A stretch of 64,000 nucleotides of DNA from Acidobacteriaceae bacterium dw_441 (lineage in GTDB: Bacteria; Acidobacteriota; Terriglobia; Terriglobales; Acidobacteriaceae), in NCBI GenBank assembly GCA_018449715.1, contig JAAVVA010000001.1, positions 1,674,001 through 1,738,000 on the forward strand, given 5' to 3'. Positions 25,475 through 34,680 of the stretch are shown piece after piece. How positions within the stretch are numbered: the first letter of the stretch is position 1; each line of letters starts with the position of its first letter. Both the position numbers and the translations under genes were made by a program. The notes below the pieces were generated by a model. The model saw only the letters and a program-made list of their open reading frames with translations. It was not told the origin of the DNA and searched no databases.

Positions 25475-26542
25475 ATGCTCACGAAAAAAGAACTCCTTAC
25501 CCAGCGCATCCAGCACATCGACATCACGCAGCACAACGTCGTTGCCCTGGTCGATGCCATGCAGTCGATGGCCTTCAGCTCGCGTGATACCGCCCGCGCT
25601 GCCTCGATCTACGAGATGATGCTTCAGGACACCGAATGCGGCGTCGTCCTTTGCCTCGCCGGATCGCTGATCTCGGCCGGCCTTCAGAAGGTCATCCTCG
25701 ACCTGGTTCGCAACAACATGGTCGACGCCATCGTCTCGACCGGAGCCAACATCGTCGATCAGGACTTCTTCGAGGCCCTCGGCTTCTACCACTACATCGC
25801 CAGCGATGAGTACAAGTACGGCCACGAGGACGGCGTTCTTCGCGAGCTGATGATCGACCGCATCTACGACACCTTCATCGACGAGGAAGAGCTTCGCGAG
25901 TGCGACGAGGTGACCCACCAGATCACGAACTCGCTCGATCCCCGCCCCTACAGCTCGCGTGAGTTCATCCGCGAGATGGGCGCTTACCTCGTGAAGAACG
26001 GCAAGACCCCCAAGGACGGCGGCAAGGACTCCATCGTTCTGGCCTGTTACGAGAAGAACGTGCCGATCTTCTGCCCGGCCTTCTCGGACTGCTCGGCGGG
26101 CTTCGGTCTGGTCGCCCACCAGCATGCTCGCCAGGGACAGCCCTCGGTCGCCATCGACTCGGGCAAGGACTTCTACGAGCTGACCCAGCTGAAGATCGCC
26201 AACCCGACCACCGGCCTGCTGATGGTCGGCGGCGGCGTTCCCAAAAACTTCGCGCAGGACATCGTGGTCGCAGCCGACGTGCTCGGCGTCGAGGCTTCGA
26301 TGCACAAGTACGCGATCCAGATCACTGTGGCCGACTCCCGCGACGGCGCTCTTTCGGGCTCGACCCTGAAGGAAGCTTCGAGCTGGGGCAAGGTCGATAC
26401 GACCTACGAGCAGATGGTCTACTCCGAGGCCACGATGGCTCTGCCGCTCATCGCGGGCTACGCGTACCACAAGAACGCGCAGGCCAAGCGCACCGGCAAG
26501 AACTGGGCCAGCATTCTGGACAAGGTCGCCGTCTCGGCGTAA
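25475..26542 (+). CDS. Deoxyhypusine synthase-like protein
   Basis: 355 residues from ATG 25475 (an ATG at 25466 is also in frame). It matches the deoxyhypusine synthase fold: NAD-site segments CLAGSLISAG and VSTGANIVDQDF, DEYKYGHEDG, NVPIFCPAFSDCSAGFGLV and, decisively, SWGKV with K306, equivalent to the lysine that forms the enzyme-butylimine intermediate. Eukaryotic enzymes modify eIF5A using spermidine. Bacteria lack eIF5A, so bacterial members probably transfer aminobutyl groups to small amines (homospermidine-type chemistry) or to another acceptor. A possible promoter (TTGTAT 25438, TATTCT 25460) would put the transcript start almost at the ATG. A strong terminator follows. Confidence 0.85.
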   Translation: MLTKKELLTQRIQHIDITQHNVVALVDAMQSMAFSSRDTARAASIYEMMLQDTECGVVLCLAGSLISAGLQKVILDLVRNNMVDAIVSTGANIVDQDFFEALGFYHYIASDEYKYGHEDGVLRELMIDRIYDTFIDEEELRECDEVTHQITNSLDPRPYSSREFIREMGAYLVKNGKTPKDGGKDSIVLACYEKNVPIFCPAFSDCSAGFGLVAHQHARQGQPSVAIDSGKDFYELTQLKIANPTTGLLMVGGGVPKNFAQDIVVAADVLGVEASMHKYAIQITVADSRDGALSGSTLKEASSWGKVDTTYEQMVYSEATMALPLIAGYAYHKNAQAKRTGKNWASILDKVAVSA

Positions 26543-26561
26543 CTTCAGGCACGCTTCACCG

Positions 26562-26592
26562 AAAAAGCCACCCGCCGCGGGTGGCTTTTTTA
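26562..26592 (+). terminator. Intrinsic terminator
   Basis: Arms AAAAAGCCACCCG and CGGGTGGCTTTTT around a three-base loop with a T6 tail, 20 bases after the deoxyhypusine-synthase-like stop. Confidence 0.95.
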
Positions 26593-26948
26593 GGGCTCCG
26601 ATTCCTTTTGAGGAACACCTTCCAGCCCGACGCTGCCCATTTTGGTAATTACCCCTTTGCTGCTATTGACTTGCAAGATTACCCCGTGTTTTGAGTCTCC
26701 TGCGGAATTTTTCTCTCTGTCATTCTCGAGATGCAGGTTACTTCTTTAAGGCATTCCGACATCAAAATGAAAAGACGAAGCACATGAGACTCTGAAGACC
26801 TTCCCCCAGGCCCATTCATTACTAGGTTCCCGGCAATTCGGTATACCATTTACATGGTTAAATAGCCGTCTGCCTCTCATTGTTTGATTTCTGCGAAGGA
26901 AATCCCGCTTTCATTTATCGCGGCCAGGGTCGCTAAGGTCAGAACGTC
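26593..26948. other. AT-rich intergenic region before the hybrid kinase
   Basis: About 356 bases with lower GC than the genes around it and no credible open frame. A TTGACT at 26666 and a TATACC at 26842 are possible promoter parts, but neither has a well-spaced partner. It is the expected promoter region of the kinase-receiver-HPt genes. Confidence 0.4.
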
Positions 26949-28655
26949 ATGCATACGCTTCTGGTTCCAGGAATTTTGTCGCTGTTTGCGGTCTGCGGAG
27001 TGCTGCTGTTCGCCTTCCTTCGGGAGCGCCGGATGATACGCAGTCTTGCGGAGCAGCTGGCCCAGGCCCGCGAGCAACAGCATCAGGCGACAAAGAAGCT
27101 TTCGGAACGTTCCCAGATCGACGCGCTCAAGGATGAGTTCATCTCGACCGTCTCGCACGAGCTGCGCACTCCTCTGACCAGCATTCGCGGGGCTCTTGGA
27201 CTTCTCTCCTCCGGCGCAATCGGCGAGATGAACGCCAAGGCGCTCAATCTGCTCCGCATCGCCACCAGCAACACGGACCGCCTGATCCGGCTGATTAACG
27301 ACATCCTCGACCTCAACCGGATGGAGTCGGGAAGCGCTCCGCTCCAGCTTCGCCGCTGCTCCCTGCAGGACCTCTGCCAGCAGGCGATTGAGACCATGCA
27401 GCCAATGGCTGAGGCGAACGGTATTGATCTTGAACTGGTCCCCTTCCCCTCCACGCAGCCCAGTCAGGTCGATTGCCTCTTCTTCGACGCCGACTCGGAC
27501 CGCATCCTGCAGGTTCTGACCAACCTTCTCTCGAATGCGATCAAGTTCTCGCCCGCCGCCGCCACCGTGCGCATCCATGTGGACGCAACACCGGACTCCC
27601 TCCTTATTAAGGTAGTGGACGAAGGTCGCGGTATCCCCATCGACAAGCTTGAGAGCATCTTCGACCGCTTTCAGCAGGTGGAGCAGGCCGACGCGAAGCA
27701 GAGGGGAGGCACTGGGCTGGGACTTTCGATCTGCCGCAGCATTGTGCAGCAGCATGGCGGCTCCATCTGGGCGCAAAGGAATCTGATCCAGGGTACGACG
27801 CTCTTCGTGATGCTTCCGCGGGCGGCTCGCTCCAGCGATCTCTCCTCTTCCATCGAAACCTCAGCGACGAACGAAGGCTCCATCCTTATCTGCGACGACG
27901 ATGCGGGAATCCGCACGGTGGTCGCCGAGCACCTCATACGGCAGGGATACAAGGTACTTGAGGCAGGCAGCGGCGAAGAGGCGTTGCAGATGGCCGGAAC
28001 CCATCAGATCGAGGCGATCCTGCTCGACCTCTACATGCCGGGCCTGAGCGGGTGGGAGACGTTGCAACGCCTTCGCAACCATCCCGATACCGCTGATATC
28101 CCCGTGGTCATTCTCAGCGTGCTGTCCTCCAATCTTCGCTCGCAGCTTACGGGAGACGCGCAGGGCTGGATTCAAAAGCCGTTCAACGAGAACCTGCTCT
28201 TTGCGGAGCTTGGCCGCGTGCTGCATCACGGCGACGGTCCCACGCGCGTCCTCCTTGTCGAGGACGACGACGACCTTGCCAGTATTCTCGTCGACAGCTT
28301 CCGCGATGCCGAGGTTTCCATCGACCGCGTCGCCACCCGGCAGGAGGCGATCCGTTACTGCACCGGCAAGCGACCTGACCTGCTCATTCTGGATCTGACG
28401 CTCCCCGATGGCAGCGGCTTTTCGCTGGCCGATTGGCTTCGCCGTCAGCCGCAGCTTCGCAGTATGCCGCTGGTCGTCTACTCCGGACAGGAGCTTTCAG
28501 AGGGCGAGATGTCCAAGCTTCGCCTTGGACCGACGGAGTTTCTGACCAAGGCGAGAGTGCAGCCCCGCGAGGTCGAATCGCTGGTGCTTTCGATGGCGCA
28601 CCGCATCCGGTCCAGATATTCGGACCTGCTTCAAACGACGGACCCCGCAGCATAA
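26949..28655 (+). CDS. Hybrid histidine kinase with two receiver domains
   Basis: 568 residues. One membrane helix (residues 3-24) and no periplasmic sensor domain. HisKA follows with the phospho-acceptor in STVSHELRTPL (H70). HATPase_c spans about 170-285, with NLLSNAIKFSP, DEGRGIP and GGTGLGLSI. Two receiver domains come next: REC1 from about 301 (ILICDDDAG, aspartate in LLDLYMPGLSG, Lys in IQKPF) and REC2 from about 428 (VLLVEDDDD, LLILDLTLPDGSG, Lys in FLTKA). No HPt domain is attached; a separate HPt protein is encoded two genes downstream. The three genes make a complete split phosphorelay. The signal is unknown; the single helix suggests sensing within or at the membrane. Confidence 0.93.
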   Translation: MHTLLVPGILSLFAVCGVLLFAFLRERRMIRSLAEQLAQAREQQHQATKKLSERSQIDALKDEFISTVSHELRTPLTSIRGALGLLSSGAIGEMNAKALNLLRIATSNTDRLIRLINDILDLNRMESGSAPLQLRRCSLQDLCQQAIETMQPMAEANGIDLELVPFPSTQPSQVDCLFFDADSDRILQVLTNLLSNAIKFSPAAATVRIHVDATPDSLLIKVVDEGRGIPIDKLESIFDRFQQVEQADAKQRGGTGLGLSICRSIVQQHGGSIWAQRNLIQGTTLFVMLPRAARSSDLSSSIETSATNEGSILICDDDAGIRTVVAEHLIRQGYKVLEAGSGEEALQMAGTHQIEAILLDLYMPGLSGWETLQRLRNHPDTADIPVVILSVLSSNLRSQLTGDAQGWIQKPFNENLLFAELGRVLHHGDGPTRVLLVEDDDDLASILVDSFRDAEVSIDRVATRQEAIRYCTGKRPDLLILDLTLPDGSGFSLADWLRRQPQLRSMPLVVYSGQELSEGEMSKLRLGPTEFLTKARVQPREVESLVLSMAHRIRSRYSDLLQTTDPAA

Positions 28656-28760
28656 TCCGGCAGCGAAGAGCAGCTCTTCCCGAAATGGTGTTATCGTTAC
28701 GGGCAGGAAAACATCCCTTCCCATTGCATCTCTCTTGACGTGCGAAGATAAGGACTACCC

Positions 28761-29186
28761 ATGCGGCAGATTCTGATCGTCGATGATGAGGATGATATCC
28801 GTGAGGTAGCCTCGCTCTCGCTGGAGGCTACGGCGGGCTGGAATGTGTTGACCGCGAGCTCGGGTATGCAAGGCATCGCGATGGCCGTAGAGCATCAGCC
28901 GGACGCCATTCTGATGGATGTGATGATGCCCGGAATGGACGGACCGACTACCTTCCGCGAGATGCAGAAGATCGCCGCCATCGCACACATCCCGGTGCTC
29001 CTGCTCACGGCAAAGGTGCAGGGCGTGGACAAACGCAGGTTCTCCGACCTGGGGGTTGCCGCGATCCTGTTCAAGCCCTTCGACCCTCTTACTCTCGCCG
29101 ACCAGATCGTGGAGGCCCTGCACTGGAACAGAAGCGCGCCTTCTCCGGAGCTATCGCGCCCCGAGGTTCCCACCCTGCGGAAGTAA
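28761..29186 (+). CDS. Single-domain response regulator (receiver)
   Basis: 141 residues, essentially only a CheY-like receiver: acidic pocket VDDEDD at 7-12, phospho-acceptor D53 in LMDVMMPGMDG, T/K signalling residues LLTAK and FKPFDP (K105). No output domain. AAGGA lies eight bases before ATG. It is 105 bases after the hybrid kinase and 21 bases before the HPt gene, so it is the probable final or intermediate receiver of that phosphorelay. Its output must be through protein contact. Confidence 0.93.
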   Translation: MRQILIVDDEDDIREVASLSLEATAGWNVLTASSGMQGIAMAVEHQPDAILMDVMMPGMDGPTTFREMQKIAAIAHIPVLLLTAKVQGVDKRRFSDLGVAAILFKPFDPLTLADQIVEALHWNRSAPSPELSRPEVPTLRK

Positions 29187-29207
29187 TATCCCCTCTACAA
29201 CTCATCC

Positions 29208-29540
29208 ATGAGCGAACGACATCCTCATCCCGAAGCCGAGATCAAGATGATGTTGCGGGAGCTGTGGCTGCGTCATCTTCCTACCACCCGCGAACGTCTC
29301 TCGCTGCTGGAAAAGGCTGTTGCGGTATCGGGAAGACTCGATGAGCCCCTGAAGACCGAGGCGCTGTGGGCCGCGCACAAGCTGGCGGGAAACCTTGGAA
29401 TGTTCGGCCACAACGAGGCCGGCGAGGTCGCGTGCGAGATCGAAGCGATCTTCAAGCAGGACGAGGTGGTGGTGTGTTCCCATCTCTCCGAGCTGGTGCA
29501 ACGGCTTCACCGGATGCTGGAGCCGTACCTCATTCTTTAG
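29208..29540 (+). CDS. Stand-alone HPt phosphotransfer protein
   Basis: 110 residues, all helical. The HPt motif is AAHKLAGNLGMFG, with H57 as phospho-acceptor, followed by the acidic helix GEVACEIEAIF. Such proteins carry phosphate from a hybrid kinase receiver to a response regulator. It lies 21 bases after the receiver gene, probably in the same transcript as the kinase. It ends seven bases from the stop of the convergent collagen-like gene, with no terminator in the gap. Confidence 0.88.
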   Translation: MSERHPHPEAEIKMMLRELWLRHLPTTRERLSLLEKAVAVSGRLDEPLKTEALWAAHKLAGNLGMFGHNEAGEVACEIEAIFKQDEVVVCSHLSELVQRLHRMLEPYLIL

Positions 29541-29547
29541 TGGCCGC

Positions 29548-31752
29548 TTAGTTGCAGGTCAAGGAGGTCCAGACGGAGGAAGGCGTTCCGTTGGCTCCGT
29601 CGATCCTGAGATCGACGAAGCCCCCTGCTGGCACAGGAACCACGTTCGAGACCGTGCAGCTTGAGTTGGCGGCGACCTGGCAGACGAGCGCGCTGTTGAC
29701 CATCGCTCCGGGAAGGCCGGTCCGCAATGTCACCGTGATGGGATTGCCCTGCTGGGAGAACACTGACAGCGCAGTTGCATTGCATCCCGAGGGAACCCAG
29801 GTCAAAACCGAGCCGTCCTCCGTCGTGTCTTGGCTTGTGCTGCTGACGGAGTAGTAAAAAGCCGTGAACGAGACTGCGTGGTAGACCGAAGCGAACGCGA
29901 TGCCTCCGTTCCCTCCCCCGCCGCTTCCGTTCACTCCGGGGGCCCCCTGCGGAATCGCGAAATTAAGGACCGCAGCCGTGGAGGTTCCCGAGTTCGTCAC
30001 TGAGGCGGGCGTTCCCGGAGCCACGGTCGCGACGGTGCCGATGCTCACCGTGGCGGCCACTCCTGCGGGGCCGGTTGCTCCCGCGCTGCCGGACTGAGCC
30101 AGAAGCGCCCAGGCTGCTGGAACAACGTCCGGCAGAGCTCCCTGGCTGGTGAGCAGCGCCAGGTACGTGCTGCCGTTGTAAAAGACCGCATCGTGCGCGG
30201 TGTAAGGAGTGACGGAGTCCCAGGCGCCCCGGAAGTTCACCCCGGCAGGGCCTTGCGCCCCCATCGCCCCGGTGACACCTGCAGGTCCGGGCAGTCCTTG
30301 AGGCCCTTGCGGCCCCATCAACCCCGCGGCTCCGGTGGCTCCGGTGGCTCCGGGTGGTCCTGACGGCCCTGCTGGACCAAGCGGCCCTTGTAGTCCTTGT
30401 GGTCCCGAAGAGCCTTGCGGACCGGCGGGCCCCGGAGTGCCTGCCGCAAACTTTCCCCACAGTGACGGGTTCTGATCGGGGAGATTACCGAGGTTGCCAT
30501 TGCCAAGAGAGACATACCCGGCTCCCTCGAAGCTCACTCCATCTCCGGCGGAGTAGCTGACGGAGGGAGAGTAGGCTCCGCGGAAGGTCATGCCCACGGG
30601 ACCGGCTGGCCCCTGTGGCCCCATCGGCCCGGTCGCTCCTGCGGGGCCAGTTGCTCCCGCTGGGCCGGACGCTCCAGTCGGGCCGGGAGGTCCGGGCAAG
30701 CCCTGCGGACCATCGGCTCCGGCAGGACCGGCGAGCCCCTGAGCTCCGGCAGCAAACCTTCCCCACGCTGAAGGAGCCAGATCGGGGAGGTTGCCACGGT
30801 TGTCGCTGATCAGGGAGATGTATCCCGAACCGCCATAACCGACACTGTCACCCACCGCGTAGGACTCGAAGAGCGAATACTCTCCGCGAAAGGTCATTCC
30901 CGCTGGCCCGGCTGGTCCGACAGGTCCGGGTGCTCCAACAGGTCCGGTGGGCCCGACGGGACCTGGCGTTCCGATTGCTCCGGCGTCGCCCTTCGGTCCG
31001 GCTGGACCCGCTGGCCCCTGTGCACCGGAAGCTCCAGCCGGTCCGGGCAAACCGGCTGGTCCGGCAGAGCCTTGAGGCCCGGTATCGCCTTTTGGTCCCT
31101 GAGGTCCGGTCAATCCGACGGGACCTGCTGGTCCGGATGGTCCAGCGGGGCCGATTGCCCCCTGCGATCCGGTTGCTCCTGTGTCGCCCTTCGGTCCCGC
31201 AGGCCCCTGCGAGGCAAGTACCACCTCCAGAGTGGGGGCATGGCCGGTGAGGTCGTTCTCCTTGCTGTCGAACTGCAACACTGCGGTATCCGACGTCAGC
31301 GCGATCCCCTGATTTGCAGCAGGAGAGGTCACCCAGCTCTGCACCAGCGACGTCACATCGACCGAGAGGTACGCGCCATCACGGGTGACGGTAAAGGTCT
31401 GCGATGGAGCCGACAGGGTGGGAAGGCTTGCGTAGGTGACGCTGTACTCTCCCCAGGCGGACGCAACCGTCCGAAGCGCGACCTCTCCGGGAGAGTCCGC
31501 TCGATTGCAATAGAGACGAAGCTGCGCTCTGGTAATCTGCGAGGCCGCCGTACCGGGAGGAAGCACGCCAAGATCGAAGGAGAGCAGGGTCGTATACCCC
31601 GCTCCCACGTTCAAATTGGAGATAGCTCCGCTGTTGACCGACGGACGAGCTGCGTTCACATGCGCATCCGCTGTTAGAGACAGCTCGACCGCCACGGCCT
31701 GCGCCGTCCATGCAGCCAGAAAAATAACCAGCCCCACCCACCGAGGGAACAT
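29548..31752 (-). CDS. Collagen-like surface protein with DNRLRE and carbohydrate-binding-like modules
   Basis: 734 residues. A signal peptide (about 1-22) is followed by a beta-rich domain of the DNRLRE type (about 24-180; [28 protein letters not shown]). Three Gly-X-Y collagen blocks follow at about 182-285, 336-387 and 438-505. Each is followed by a 48-residue module (287-334, 388-436, 506-553) with the pattern FRGxY..Y..GD.V.Y.G..Y......LPD..P..W, resembling chitin/cellulose-binding CBM5/12 modules. A phage-fibre-like segment ([19 protein letters not shown], near 584-603) leads into a C-terminal beta-rich domain with cysteines. It probably forms trimeric extracellular stalks that bind polysaccharide. 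It is convergent with the phosphorelay genes. Confidence 0.88.
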   Translation of the reverse strand: MFPRWVGLVIFLAAWTAQAVAVELSLTADAHVNAARPSVNSGAISNLNVGAGYTTLLSFDLGVLPPGTAASQITRAQLRLYCNRADSPGEVALRTVASAWGEYSVTYASLPTLSAPSQTFTVTRDGAYLSVDVTSLVQSWVTSPAANQGIALTSDTAVLQFDSKENDLTGHAPTLEVVLASQGPAGPKGDTGATGSQGAIGPAGPSGPAGPVGLTGPQGPKGDTGPQGSAGPAGLPGPAGASGAQGPAGPAGPKGDAGAIGTPGPVGPTGPVGAPGPVGPAGPAGMTFRGEYSLFESYAVGDSVGYGGSGYISLISDNRGNLPDLAPSAWGRFAAGAQGLAGPAGADGPQGLPGPPGPTGASGPAGATGPAGATGPMGPQGPAGPVGMTFRGAYSPSVSYSAGDGVSFEGAGYVSLGNGNLGNLPDQNPSLWGKFAAGTPGPAGPQGSSGPQGLQGPLGPAGPSGPPGATGATGAAGLMGPQGPQGLPGPAGVTGAMGAQGPAGVNFRGAWDSVTPYTAHDAVFYNGSTYLALLTSQGALPDVVPAAWALLAQSGSAGATGPAGVAATVSIGTVATVAPGTPASVTNSGTSTAAVLNFAIPQGAPGVNGSGGGGNGGIAFASVYHAVSFTAFYYSVSSTSQDTTEDGSVLTWVPSGCNATALSVFSQQGNPITVTLRTGLPGAMVNSALVCQVAANSSCTVSNVVPVPAGGFVDLRIDGANGTPSSVWTSLTCN

Positions 31753-32068
31753 CCGCTACACAAACTCCTCCGTCGACGTCCTCCGCCGACCCAACGGGCC
31801 GACGGAAGACGCGACGCATCCTTAGCAACGATCAATACTCAACAGTGCACGCTGCCACACGGTCACGACAGAACCGAGCGGTTCTCCATTCCTGAAACAG
31901 AGACGGGAGTACATTAGTTATAAGCACTGTCCCATAAAAAGACAATCGTCTAGATTTGCAACATTTGCCGAGATCAATCTCGCGCCTTTCATCCTCTGCC
32001 TGTTTTCCTCACTCTTATCTGCATCCCATAGAATGCAGGGGCAACCTGCGTAAAGGATATTTATATTG
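31753..32068. other. Divergent promoter region of collagen-like gene and pgm
   Basis: 316 bases with no gene. It becomes AT-rich towards pgm. GGAGG lies about 14 bases before the collagen-like ATG and AAGGA about 11 before pgm. No clear operator symmetry was seen. Confidence 0.45.
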
Positions 32069-33715
32069 ATGAGCACTCCCGAGACCAATAAGCCTGGACA
32101 TCTTCCCTCGCTCGACTCCCTCGTCGATCTTCCCCGCCTCATCACGGCCTACTACTCGTTGCACCCGGACACGTCGCTTGCCACCCAGCGCGTCGCCTTC
32201 GGAACCTCCGGCCATCGGGGATCGGCCTTTGCCGCCGCCTTCAACGACGACCACATCGCCGCCATCAGCCAGGCCATTGTGGAGTATCGCGCCTCGGAGC
32301 ACACGCTGGGGCCGCTCTATCTCGCACGCGATACGCACGCTCTCTCCGAGCCTGCCTTCACCACCGCGCTCGAAGTCCTCGCAGCCAACAACGTCGAGGT
32401 CATCATCGACGAGCACCTGGGCTACACCCCGACTCCGGTGCTCTCGCACGCCATCCTCACGCACAACGCCGACCTCAAGCTGCATCGCGCCGATGGCATC
32501 GTGATTACTCCGTCGCATAATCCTCCAGAGGACGGCGGCTTCAAGTACAACCCGCCCAGCGCAGGCCCCGCCGATACCTCGGCGACGAAGTGGATCGAGA
32601 ACCGCGCCAACGAGATCATCGCGAACGGGCTGAAGGACGTGAAGCGCATCTCTTACACGCGCGCGCTCGAGGCCGACAAGATCTACCGGCACGACTACAT
32701 CACCGCCTACGTCAACGACCTTGCCAACGTCATCGACTTCGACATCCTGCAGGGAACCTCGCTGAAGCTCGCCGTCGATCCTCTTGGAGGCGCGGGTGTC
32801 CACTACTGGCCGCGCATCGCCGAGAAGTACAACCTTCCGATTGAGATTCTGAACCGCCACGTCGACCCGACCTTCCGATTTATGACGCTCGATTGGGACG
32901 GCCGCATCCGCATGGACTGCTCCAGCCCGTACGCGATGGCCAGCATGATCGCCAACAAAGACAAGTACGACGTCGCCTGGGCCTGCGACACCGACCACGA
33001 CCGCCACGGCGTCGTCACGCGCTCGGCCGGACTGCTGAACCCGAACCACTACCTCGCGGTGATGATCCAGTACCTCTTCACCCACCGCCCGGAGTGGGCC
33101 GAGAAGGTCGCCATCGGTAAGACCCTCGTCTCGTCGAGCATCATCGACCGCGTGGCGAAGGGGCTCAATCGTCCTCTGCTCGAGGTTCCGGTCGGCTTCA
33201 AATGGTTTGTCGATGGACTCATCGACGGCTCGCTCGGCTTCGTCGGCGAAGAATCTGCCGGAGCCAGCTTCCTGCGCCGCAACGGAACCGTCTGGACGAC
33301 CGACAAGGACGGCTTGATCCCCGGCCTGCTGGCCGCCGAGATGACGGCCCGCACTGGTCGCGACCCTGGCGAGCTTTACCGCGAGCTGACAGCGAAGTAC
33401 GGCGACCCGGTTTATCAGCGCATCGACGCGGCTGCCAGCAAGGAGCAGAAGGCCAAGCTCGGTAAGCTCTCCGCCTCTCAGGTCTCGGCGAAGGAGCTTG
33501 CGGGAGAGCCGATCACCGCTATCCTCACGGAAGCGCCTGGCAACCACGCCGCCATCGGAGGCCTGAAGGTCGCCACCGAAAACGGATGGTTCGCCGCGCG
33601 TCCCTCCGGCACCGAGGATGTCTACAAGATCTACGCCGAGAGCTTCAAAGGCTCCGACCACCTGAAGCAGATTCAGGCCGAGGCACAGGCGCTGGTCAAC
33701 TCCGCGATCGCATAA
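32069..33715 (+). CDS. pgm: Phosphoglucomutase (alpha-D-glucose phosphate-specific)
   Basis: 548 residues from ATG 32069; the TTG just before it is less likely. Interconverts glucose-1-phosphate and glucose-6-phosphate, linking central metabolism with UDP-glucose and exopolysaccharide. Motifs: substrate loop GTSGHRGSAF, phosphoserine loop GIVITPSHNPPEDGG, metal loop DTDHDRHGVV, sugar-binding FVGEESAGASF, and phosphate-binding RPSGTEDVYKIYAE. The length matches the bacterial Pgm subfamily (about 546). A mosaic repeat follows the gene. Confidence 0.97.
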   Translation: MSTPETNKPGHLPSLDSLVDLPRLITAYYSLHPDTSLATQRVAFGTSGHRGSAFAAAFNDDHIAAISQAIVEYRASEHTLGPLYLARDTHALSEPAFTTALEVLAANNVEVIIDEHLGYTPTPVLSHAILTHNADLKLHRADGIVITPSHNPPEDGGFKYNPPSAGPADTSATKWIENRANEIIANGLKDVKRISYTRALEADKIYRHDYITAYVNDLANVIDFDILQGTSLKLAVDPLGGAGVHYWPRIAEKYNLPIEILNRHVDPTFRFMTLDWDGRIRMDCSSPYAMASMIANKDKYDVAWACDTDHDRHGVVTRSAGLLNPNHYLAVMIQYLFTHRPEWAEKVAIGKTLVSSSIIDRVAKGLNRPLLEVPVGFKWFVDGLIDGSLGFVGEESAGASFLRRNGTVWTTDKDGLIPGLLAAEMTARTGRDPGELYRELTAKYGDPVYQRIDAAASKEQKAKLGKLSASQVSAKELAGEPITAILTEAPGNHAAIGGLKVATENGWFAARPSGTEDVYKIYAESFKGSDHLKQIQAEAQALVNSAIA

Positions 33716-33732
33716 AGAATGGCCGAATCGTC

Positions 33733-33976
33733 GTCATTCTGAGTGAAGCGAATAATCTCAGCATTTCTTTGCAGGATGAGTAGGGTGCCCCATCCTTTCC
33801 GATAGTTTCATCATCGGAAAGGGTGGGATGAATCCTGTTCAGTACCTGTACTGTTCTGTTCTTTCCCGTATGACCATCCTGCATCCCACCCTTCGCAATA
33901 AAACCGCGAAGGATGGGACACCCGATCATCCTGCAAAAAGCAGATTCCTCCGCTATGCTGCGGAAGGACAAGTTCA
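33733..33976. repeat. Intergenic inverted-pair repeat, copy R2
   Basis: The left end (GTCATTCTGAGTGAAGCG... GCAGGATGAGTAGGGTGCCCCATCC, here abbreviated) is approximately the reverse complement of the right end (GGATGGGACACCC, CATCCTGCAAA, GCAGATTCCTCCGCT, GCGGAAGGAC). Two inner hairpins are CCTTTCCGAT with ATCGGAAAGG, and CCCTTCGC with GCGAAGG. No gene lies in it. Confidence 0.75.
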
Positions 33977-33983
33977 TAAAGAA

Positions 33984-34036
33984 GAGGCCGCACTTCCCTT
34001 ACCTGCGAATATTCACAGGTAAAGAAATGCGGCCTC
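33984..34036 (-). terminator. Terminator-like hairpin of rpsD
   Basis: Outer arms GAGGCCGCA (33984-33992) and TGCGGCCTC (34028-34036) with an inner stem TTACCTG/CAGGTAA around a nine-base loop. It lies 20 bases after the rpsD stop and is followed by TTCTTT on the minus strand. Confidence 0.75.
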
Positions 34037-34056
34037 GTTTTCTTGTGAACCAGAGA

Positions 34057-34680
34057 TTAGACGCCGCGCTTGGCGTAGTACTCGGCGACCTGTGTCTTGT
34101 TGAACTCGAAGGGAACATGCTCCGGTCCGGGCACGGTGAGCACCTTGCCGAACTCCGTCGCGTCCTCCGTCTCAAACTGAAGATACGACGGCAACAGCAG
34201 ACGAGGATTCTCACGCGAGGTCTGGACCGCAGCCAACTCGCGAGCCTTCTCCGAGAGATGAACCTTCTCGCCCACGCGCAACACCATCGAACCAATGGTC
34301 TGGCGGCGTCCGTCGACGAGGATGTGTCCGTGCGAGACGAGCTGACGCGCCGCGGCCATGCTGCGGGCAAAGCCCAGCCGGAAGACGATGTTGTCGAGGC
34401 GACGCTCCAGCAGCCCGATCAGGCTGTCGATCCAGTTCGACGGGCTCGCGCTCTTGGCCTTGCGGACGAAGCGGCGAAGCTGCTCCTCGCGGATACCGTA
34501 GTGGAAGAGAAGCTTCTGCTTCTCCTTCAGCTGAATGGCATACTCCGAGGGCTTCGACTTGCGGGACTTGCCATGTTGTCCCGGCGGGTAGTTACGCTTC
34601 TCCAACGCTCCGGGCTTACCAAGGCCGGGCAGCTCCACTCCCAGCGCGCGCTGGATCTTGAACTTCCTTCTCTGACTCAT
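34057..34680 (-). CDS. rpsD: 30S ribosomal protein S4, zinc-free form
   Basis: 207 residues. Recognised by KIQRALGVELPGL near the start, YPPGQHGKSRKSKPSEYA, FHYGIREEQLRRFV and the S4 RNA-binding domain LERRLDNIVFRLGFARS to about residue 150. S4 nucleates 30S assembly on 16S rRNA. Two oddities: the N-terminus lacks the CxxC-type zinc ligands found in many bacterial S4 proteins, and the gene is alone, outside the usual S13-S11-S4-rpoA order. It may be the only S4 or a zinc-independent paralogue. The 211-base leader could hold a control element, since S4 often represses its own translation. Confidence 0.93.
   Translation of the reverse strand: MSQRRKFKIQRALGVELPGLGKPGALEKRNYPPGQHGKSRKSKPSEYAIQLKEKQKLLFHYGIREEQLRRFVRKAKSASPSNWIDSLIGLLERRLDNIVFRLGFARSMAAARQLVSHGHILVDGRRQTIGSMVLRVGEKVHLSEKARELAAVQTSRENPRLLLPSYLQFETEDATEFGKVLTVPGPEHVPFEFNKTQVAEYYAKRGV

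Noticed and set aside
29548-31752. Phage tail fibre or prophage remnant
   Set aside because: A fibre-like segment is present, but there is a signal peptide and no neighbouring phage genes.
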